A DNA stretch of 64,000 bases from Pseudarthrobacter sp. NIBRBAC000502770 (GTDB taxonomy: Bacteria; Actinomycetota; Actinomycetes; Actinomycetales; Micrococcaceae), in the NCBI RefSeq assembly GCF_006517815.1, contig NZ_CP041198.1, positions 3,286,001 through 3,350,000 on the forward strand, read 5' to 3'. Positions 59,569-64,000 of this stretch are shown in pieces. The translations under genes and the position numbers were made by a program. The notes beneath the pieces were generated by a model. The model ran no database searches and was not told the origin of the DNA. It saw only the letters and a list, made by a program, of their open reading frames with translations. Each line of letters starts with the position of its first letter. Positions within the stretch are counted from its first letter, which is position 1.

Positions 59569-59607
59569 AAAAGGCGGGCCCAACCGTGAGGTTGGGCCCG
59601 CCTTTTT
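59569..59607. terminator. Strong bidirectional terminator
   Basis: A perfect stem of about 17 bp with a GTGA loop, A-run on one side and T-run on the other, between convergent genes. Confidence 0.95.
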
Positions 59608-59613
59608 CATTGG

Positions 59614-61509
59614 CTAGCGGCCGCGGCGCTCGTTCGACGCCGGGGCGGACGCGCGGCGGGGACCGCTGCGGGCGGGACGGCCCGAGCCGCCATTGCCGCC
59701 GCTGCCGGAACCGTAGGACCCACCCGAGGTTCCGCCGGTGTTGGAAGACCAGACGGCCTTGTTTCCGCCGGCTGCACCGGAGCGCTGGCCGGAGTTGCCC
59801 GCTGCTGCGCGCTGGCCGGTTGCGGGGCGTCCGCTGCGCTGGCCACCACCGGACGCGGGGCGTCCACCTGAGGCGGGACGGCCCGTGCCGCCGCGGGGAG
59901 CATCGCTGCGGGTGATCCGGGAGTCGCCCCGGCCCTCCGCTGCACGGCCGTCGGAACCGCGGCCGGCCGATGAGCGGCCACCTGCTGCGGGAACGTCGTT
60001 GCGATGCGTGGAAGCGGTGCCACGGCCGCGGGCGTTGCGGCGGGCAGCGGCTGCTGCCACTGCGCGGTCCTCGTTCTGCTCCGCGTTGCGGTCGAATGCT
60101 GCACGGGCCTCCGTGCGGCCTTCGAAGGCAACGGCCCGGCGTTCGGCGCGGGTCGCGTCACTGCGGGCGGGCTCGGCCGAAACCTTGCCGCGGCCGCCGC
60201 GGCCGCCACGCCCACCGGTGGTGGGGGCGGCCTGGCGGCGTGCGCGCTTGCGCTCCGCGTTGGCGCCGGTGGAGGTGCCCCCGCCCTGGCGGGGGGCCTT
60301 GGCGGCCATCAGGGCGGCGCGGGTGCGCGGGTCAACCTTGTCGGCGATCTCGCCCACCAGGTCGGCCACGAGCGGGGAGTTGGCCGTGACGCGCTCAAAG
60401 TTCACATCGACGCCGGCAGCCTTCATGAGCTTCTTGACGTCGGCCTGCTGCTCCGGGAGGGTCAGCGTGACCACGGTGCCGTCGGAGCCGGCACGCGCGG
60501 TGCGGCCGGAACGGTGCAGGTACGCCTTGTGCTCGGTGGGCGGGTCCACGTGGATGACCAGTTCGACGTCGTCCACGTGCACACCGCGGGCGGCGACGTC
60601 GGTGGCCACCAGGACGCGGACGTCGCCGTTGGAGAACTCGGCGAGGTTGCGGTCACGGGCATTCTGCGAGAGGTTGCCGTGCAGGTCCACAGCGGGGATG
60701 CCGGCGTCGGTCAGGGTCTTGGCCAGCTTGCGGGCGTGGTGCTTGGTCCGCATGAACAGGACGCGGCGGCCGGCGCCGGAGGCAAGCTCAACGATCAGCT
60801 GCTTCTTGACGGTCTGGTCGTTGACCACCAGCACATGGTGCTCCATGGTGGTCACCGCGGCCTGCGGATCGTCCACCGAGTGGGTGAGCGGGTTGGACAG
60901 GTAGCGCTGGACGATCTTGTCCACGCCGTTGTCCAGGGTGGCGGAGAAGAGCAGGCGCTGGCCCTGGCTGGGGGTCATGTCCATGAGCTTCTTGACCACG
61001 GGCAGGAAGCCGAGGTCGGCCATGTGGTCGGCCTCGTCCAGGACGGTGATCTCCACAGCCTCGAGGGTGAGGATGCGCTGGCGGATCAGGTCCTCCAGGC
61101 GGCCGGGGCAGGCGATGACGATGTCGACGCCGGCACGCAGCGCCTTTTCCTGCCGGGCCTGGGAGATGCCGCCGTAGATCACGGTGGTGTTCAGGCCGGC
61201 GGCCTTGGCCAGCGGCTCGATGGTGGCGTTGATCTGGGTTGCCAGTTCACGGGTGGGCGCCAGGACCAGGCCCATGGGGCGTCCGGGCTTCCGGAAGTAC
61301 TTGGCTTCCCGCTCAGCGAGTCTTGCTACAAGCGGGATAGCGAAAGCAATGGTCTTACCGGATCCGGTCCGGCCCCGGCCCAGGACGTCACGGCCGGACA
61401 GCGTGTCCGGAAGGGTCTTCACCTGGATGGGGAACGGTTCAACTATTCCCTGGGCGGTAAGGGTGTCTGCAAGGGCCTTGGGAGTACCGAGGGCAGCAAA
61501 AGTAGTCAT
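59614..61509 (-). CDS. DEAD-box RNA helicase with long basic tail
   Basis: A 631-residue ATP-dependent RNA helicase. The core (1-~380) carries GRGRTGSGKT (motif I), APTRELA, DEAD (VLDEADHMADLG), SAT, and HRSGRTARAG (motif VI). The Q-motif region includes FPIQ. The C-terminal ~230 residues are low-complexity, rich in Arg, Gly, Ala and Ser with RGG-like runs (GGRGGRGGRG), expected to bind RNA. The type resembles RhlE/CsdA-like enzymes of ribosome assembly and cold response. Its 235-nt leader contains a short frame and a hairpin. Confidence 0.94.
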   Translation of the reverse strand: MTTFAALGTPKALADTLTAQGIVEPFPIQVKTLPDTLSGRDVLGRGRTGSGKTIAFAIPLVARLAEREAKYFRKPGRPMGLVLAPTRELATQINATIEPLAKAAGLNTTVIYGGISQARQEKALRAGVDIVIACPGRLEDLIRQRILTLEAVEITVLDEADHMADLGFLPVVKKLMDMTPSQGQRLLFSATLDNGVDKIVQRYLSNPLTHSVDDPQAAVTTMEHHVLVVNDQTVKKQLIVELASGAGRRVLFMRTKHHARKLAKTLTDAGIPAVDLHGNLSQNARDRNLAEFSNGDVRVLVATDVAARGVHVDDVELVIHVDPPTEHKAYLHRSGRTARAGSDGTVVTLTLPEQQADVKKLMKAAGVDVNFERVTANSPLVADLVGEIADKVDPRTRAALMAAKAPRQGGGTSTGANAERKRARRQAAPTTGGRGGRGGRGKVSAEPARSDATRAERRAVAFEGRTEARAAFDRNAEQNEDRAVAAAAARRNARGRGTASTHRNDVPAAGGRSSAGRGSDGRAAEGRGDSRITRSDAPRGGTGRPASGGRPASGGGQRSGRPATGQRAAAGNSGQRSGAAGGNKAVWSSNTGGTSGGSYGSGSGGNGGSGRPARSGPRRASAPASNERRGR

Positions 61510-61654
61510 GTAGTTTTTTACGGTCTTTCTGGCGGTATCCGGGCGGATATCGGCCCCCGATGCCGGTTGGACCAGGGGTTTCGCCGAAGAAAAGTCAGGT
61601 GATCAACCGGGCGCTGTAAATCAGGACAGCCGGCCGGGACCAAATGGAACGCGT

Positions 61655-61744
61655 TCATCGACGCAGGATGTGCCTCTCACATGAAGAAAGCCCGCTCCCT
61701 GGAAAGGAACCTCCAGATCCGGAGCAGGCGGCATCACTGCACAT
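61655..61744 (-). CDS. Possible 29-residue leader peptide upstream of the helicase
   Basis: ATG with GGAGGA 5 nt upstream. The peptide begins MCSDAACSGSGGSF, has three cysteines (positions 2, 7, 25) and many Ser/Gly codons, and stops at 61655. It fully overlaps the hairpin at 61684-61729. No homologue recognised. Confidence 0.4.
   Translation of the reverse strand: MCSDAACSGSGGSFPGSGLSSCERHILRR
61684..61729 (-). terminator. Attenuator-like hairpin in the helicase leader
   Basis: On the minus strand GCCTGCTCC pairs with GGAGCGGGC (one G-U), enclosing CTGGA/TCCAG, and is followed by TTTCTT. It looks like an intrinsic terminator placed within a translated leader frame. The rest of the 318-bp gap between the helicase and the methyltransferase shows no gene. 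Confidence 0.5.
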
Positions 61745-61827
61745 CAAGTTCCTCCAGTCTAGCATCCCCGCGCCGGGAACCTGTCGTCGGCGTTGCCTTC
61801 GGGGACCTGGCGGGGCAGTGTTGAGCC

Positions 61828-62565
61828 ATGAGCGAGCACCAGGACACGCAACAGCCCGAAGGGCACAGGCACGACGGCGGGGCTGCCCTGGGCGGTATTG
61901 GCGGCGGCATCGACGCGGCTTCTGCCTGGGACGAGCGGTACCGCAGCAAGGCAAGGCTGTGGAGCGGAAAGCCGAACCCGCAGCTGGTCCGGGAGGCCAG
62001 GGGCCTCCGGCCCGGGAAGGCCTTGGAACTGGGGTGCGGCGAAGGTGCCGACGCCATCTGGCTGGCGCAGCAGGGTTGGTCCGTGACCGCCGTCGACGTT
62101 TCCTCAGTTGCCTTGGAACGGGCCCGCTCGCACGAACTGGCCGAACTGGCGCGGGAAAGCGTGCACGCCTCAAACGGGACCCTGGAAAGCCGGATCACCT
62201 GGCAGCAGGCGGACCTGACGCAGTGGCACCCCGGGAACTCCTACGACCTGGTGACCTCGCAGTTCCTGCATTCCCAGGAACTGGACTGGCGGGTCCCCCT
62301 GCGGGCAGCGGCCTCGGCCGTCAAGGCAGGCGGAACGCTGCTGGTGGTGGGCCACCACCCGGACCGGCTTCCGCCCTGGGGCAACGACCACCACCAGCAC
62401 CTGGACATGTTCTACACGGGCGACCAGCTGGTGCAGGAACTGGGACTGGATGAGCCCGGGTGGCAGGTGGAGGTCCTCACCAGCCGGGAGCGCCCGGTGA
62501 CGGGGCCGGAAGGGCAGGAAGCGACCATCGCCGACGTCGTCCTGCGCGCCACCCGCCTCTCCTAA
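61828..62565 (+). CDS. Class I SAM-dependent methyltransferase
   Basis: A 245-residue Rossmann methyltransferase with motif I LELGCGEGADAIWLA (about 66-80), the acidic AVDVSSVALERA after strand 2, QADLTQW and YDLVTSQFLHS. The WDERYRSKARLWSGKPNPQL start matches the tellurite-resistance/thiopurine-like methyltransferase group. The substrate is unknown. Divergent from the helicase. Confidence 0.87.
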   Translation: MSEHQDTQQPEGHRHDGGAALGGIGGGIDAASAWDERYRSKARLWSGKPNPQLVREARGLRPGKALELGCGEGADAIWLAQQGWSVTAVDVSSVALERARSHELAELARESVHASNGTLESRITWQQADLTQWHPGNSYDLVTSQFLHSQELDWRVPLRAAASAVKAGGTLLVVGHHPDRLPPWGNDHHQHLDMFYTGDQLVQELGLDEPGWQVEVLTSRERPVTGPEGQEATIADVVLRATRLS

Positions 62566-63986
62566 CCTGCCCGAGGAGCCGGGGTGGTGACGCGGGGCGC
62601 CACCACTGCCGCCGCGACCCCGATGGCTGCGGCGAAGGCGAACACTCCTGCGAAGGACTGGGCCGGCGTGGTGAACGCGGCGAAGACAATCCCGGTGGTG
62701 GCCAGCGACAACGCCCCGCCCAGGGAGTCGGAGATGGACATGGCGGAGCTGTTGAAGCCTTCGTCCTCCTTGGTGGACAGCGCCAGGGTCATCACGCTGA
62801 GGCGTGGGTAGAGCAGGCCCATGCCGCCCCCTGCCAGCACCCAGCCCGCGATGGCGGTGGCGGCCGGCCAGTGCAGCGCGGTGGTGGCCAGGGCCAGGGT
62901 TATCGCGGCCAGGACCATAAGCGATCCGGCCTGGACGGCGCGGCGGTGGGGCAGCCGCGTGCCCATCCGGCCCTGGACGGCGGCAGCCCCCGCCCAGGCG
63001 AGCGCGCCGCCGGTGAGGGTCAGCCCGGCCAGCGTGGGCGGGAACGAATACTGGTCGATCAGCAGATACGGAAGGTAGACCTCGGCGCCGAAGAACGACG
63101 CCGACGCGAGCCCGCGCGCCAGGATCACGCTCGGCAGCCCGCGGCGGGCGGCGAGGGTGCCTGGGGGCACCAAGGGGCGCACGGCCACCAAGGCCAGGAC
63201 GACGGCGGCGAGCGCCAGCAGTGCCGTGGCTGCCGGGAAGCCGGGGATGCCGGCGTCCGCGGAAAGATTGAGCCCCAGCACCGCGAGCGCGGCCAGTGCC
63301 GCCCATCCCAGCCGGCCCAGGGCCCACGGCGGCGCAGTTTCTTCCGCCTGCCCGTTTCCGGCCGGCTGTCCGTCCGCGTCGGGGCCGTCCAGTCCGCGCA
63401 GCACCGGGACGATCATGGCCAGCGCCGGAATGACCAGGCCCACCACGCCCAGGAACACCCAGTGCCAGCTGAAGACCTGGGCCACCACACCGGCGGCGAA
63501 GGGCCCCACCAGGGACGGGACCACCCAGGCCGCCGAGAAGGCAGCGAAGATCCTGGCGTGCAACTGGCCCGGGAAGAACCGCGCCACGAGCACGTAGAGC
63601 GCAACAGTGAGGGCGCCGCCGCCGAGGCCCTGCACCAGGCGGCCGGCGACGAGCAGAGGCATGGTCACGGAAGTCCCCGCGATCAGCAGGCCCGCCACGA
63701 ACAGGGCCACGGAGGCGTACAGCGGTGAGGCGGGGCCCCGGCGGTCAGACCAGTTTCCCGCCCCCACCATGCCGATCACGCCGGTGGCCATGGGCCCAGC
63801 AAAGGCCAGCGCGTAGAGGCTTCCGCCGTTCAACTCCCGGCTGACCAGGGGCATGATGGTGGTCACGGCAAGCGATTCGAAGGCGGCGAGGAACACCAGG
63901 GCGCAGGTTCCCACGGTCACCCACAGGTACGGGGGCCGGAAGATTCCGGCGGCGTCGCGGGTTCCCGGGAGCGTGGAGTCCTGCAC
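62562..63986 (-). CDS. MFS transporter, drug:H+ antiporter type
   Basis: A 474-residue carrier with about 14 hydrophobic segments, consistent with the DHA2-like group: LAVTTIMPLVSREL in TM1, GNWSDRRGPASPLY in loop 2-3 and GRLVQGLGGGALTVALYV in TM4. The start appears to be GTG at 63986, just inside the window edge, with TAGGGC 5 nt upstream, so a leaderless start is possible; an upstream start cannot be excluded. Its 3' end overlaps the methyltransferase 3' end by 4 bp. Confidence 0.85.
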   Translation of the reverse strand: MQDSTLPGTRDAAGIFRPPYLWVTVGTCALVFLAAFESLAVTTIMPLVSRELNGGSLYALAFAGPMATGVIGMVGAGNWSDRRGPASPLYASVALFVAGLLIAGTSVTMPLLVAGRLVQGLGGGALTVALYVLVARFFPGQLHARIFAAFSAAWVVPSLVGPFAAGVVAQVFSWHWVFLGVVGLVIPALAMIVPVLRGLDGPDADGQPAGNGQAEETAPPWALGRLGWAALAALAVLGLNLSADAGIPGFPAATALLALAAVVLALVAVRPLVPPGTLAARRGLPSVILARGLASASFFGAEVYLPYLLIDQYSFPPTLAGLTLTGGALAWAGAAAVQGRMGTRLPHRRAVQAGSLMVLAAITLALATTALHWPAATAIAGWVLAGGGMGLLYPRLSVMTLALSTKEDEGFNSSAMSISDSLGGALSLATTGIVFAAFTTPAQSFAGVFAFAAAIGVAAAVVAPRVTTPAPRAG

Positions 63987-64000
63987 GGCCGGCCCTACTC

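Overview
The window is high-GC actinobacterial DNA, most likely from Arthrobacter or Pseudarthrobacter. The first dimethylglycine oxidase matches, from memory, the 830-residue Arthrobacter globiformis enzyme in length and active-site numbering. The formaldehyde dehydrogenase is of the mycothiol type. ClpB has an HspR-type (HAIR) palindrome, and many genes look leaderless, with a TANNNT box 6-8 nt before the start codon. No rRNA, tRNA, CRISPR array, insertion sequence or prophage was recognised.

Layout. 0.1-5.1 kb: glyoxylate/allantoin genes gcl-glxK-allB and a winged-helix regulator. 5.2-8.2 kb: peroxiredoxin, an MFS carrier, a GNAT protein and two small proteins. 8.5-12.3 kb: four overlapping genes that join a partner-switch signalling cassette (response-regulator PP2C phosphatase, STAS protein, RsbW-like kinase) to a cellulose-synthase-like glycosyltransferase. 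12.5-14.2 kb: uraD-uraH and an IclR regulator. 14.8-40.1 kb: a large betaine and one-carbon catabolic island. 40.4-48.5 kb: purF, purM, DUF3073, clpB and small conserved genes. 48.6-52.4 kb: molybdate transport with its regulator. 52.5-64 kb: mixed housekeeping genes, a paired SMR exporter with a structured leader, a DEAD-box helicase with a possible attenuator leader, and an MFS carrier cut close to the window edge.

The island reads as one pathway. ProVWX imports betaine. GbcA/GbcB demethylate it to dimethylglycine and release formaldehyde. Two dimethylglycine-oxidase-type enzymes pass further methyl groups to tetrahydrofolate. FolD, FchA and PurU carry that carbon to formate. The mycothiol-dependent dehydrogenase MscR and a metallo-beta-lactamase hydrolase carry free formaldehyde to formate. 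FdhF oxidises formate to CO2. A glutathione-independent formaldehyde dehydrogenase in the same island is a wrecked pseudogene.

The strongest new observations are these. Five island promoters share an operator (TTGCnTA boxes, in tandem at a 19-bp period in four of them) at a fixed place downstream of TTGACA-N17. A second ATATATCA-type palindrome marks the GntR/purU region and mscR. FolD has lost its cyclohydrolase lysine and is encoded next to FchA, which could replace that step. The glycosyltransferase carries a roughly 150-residue insertion and sits inside the partner-switch operon.
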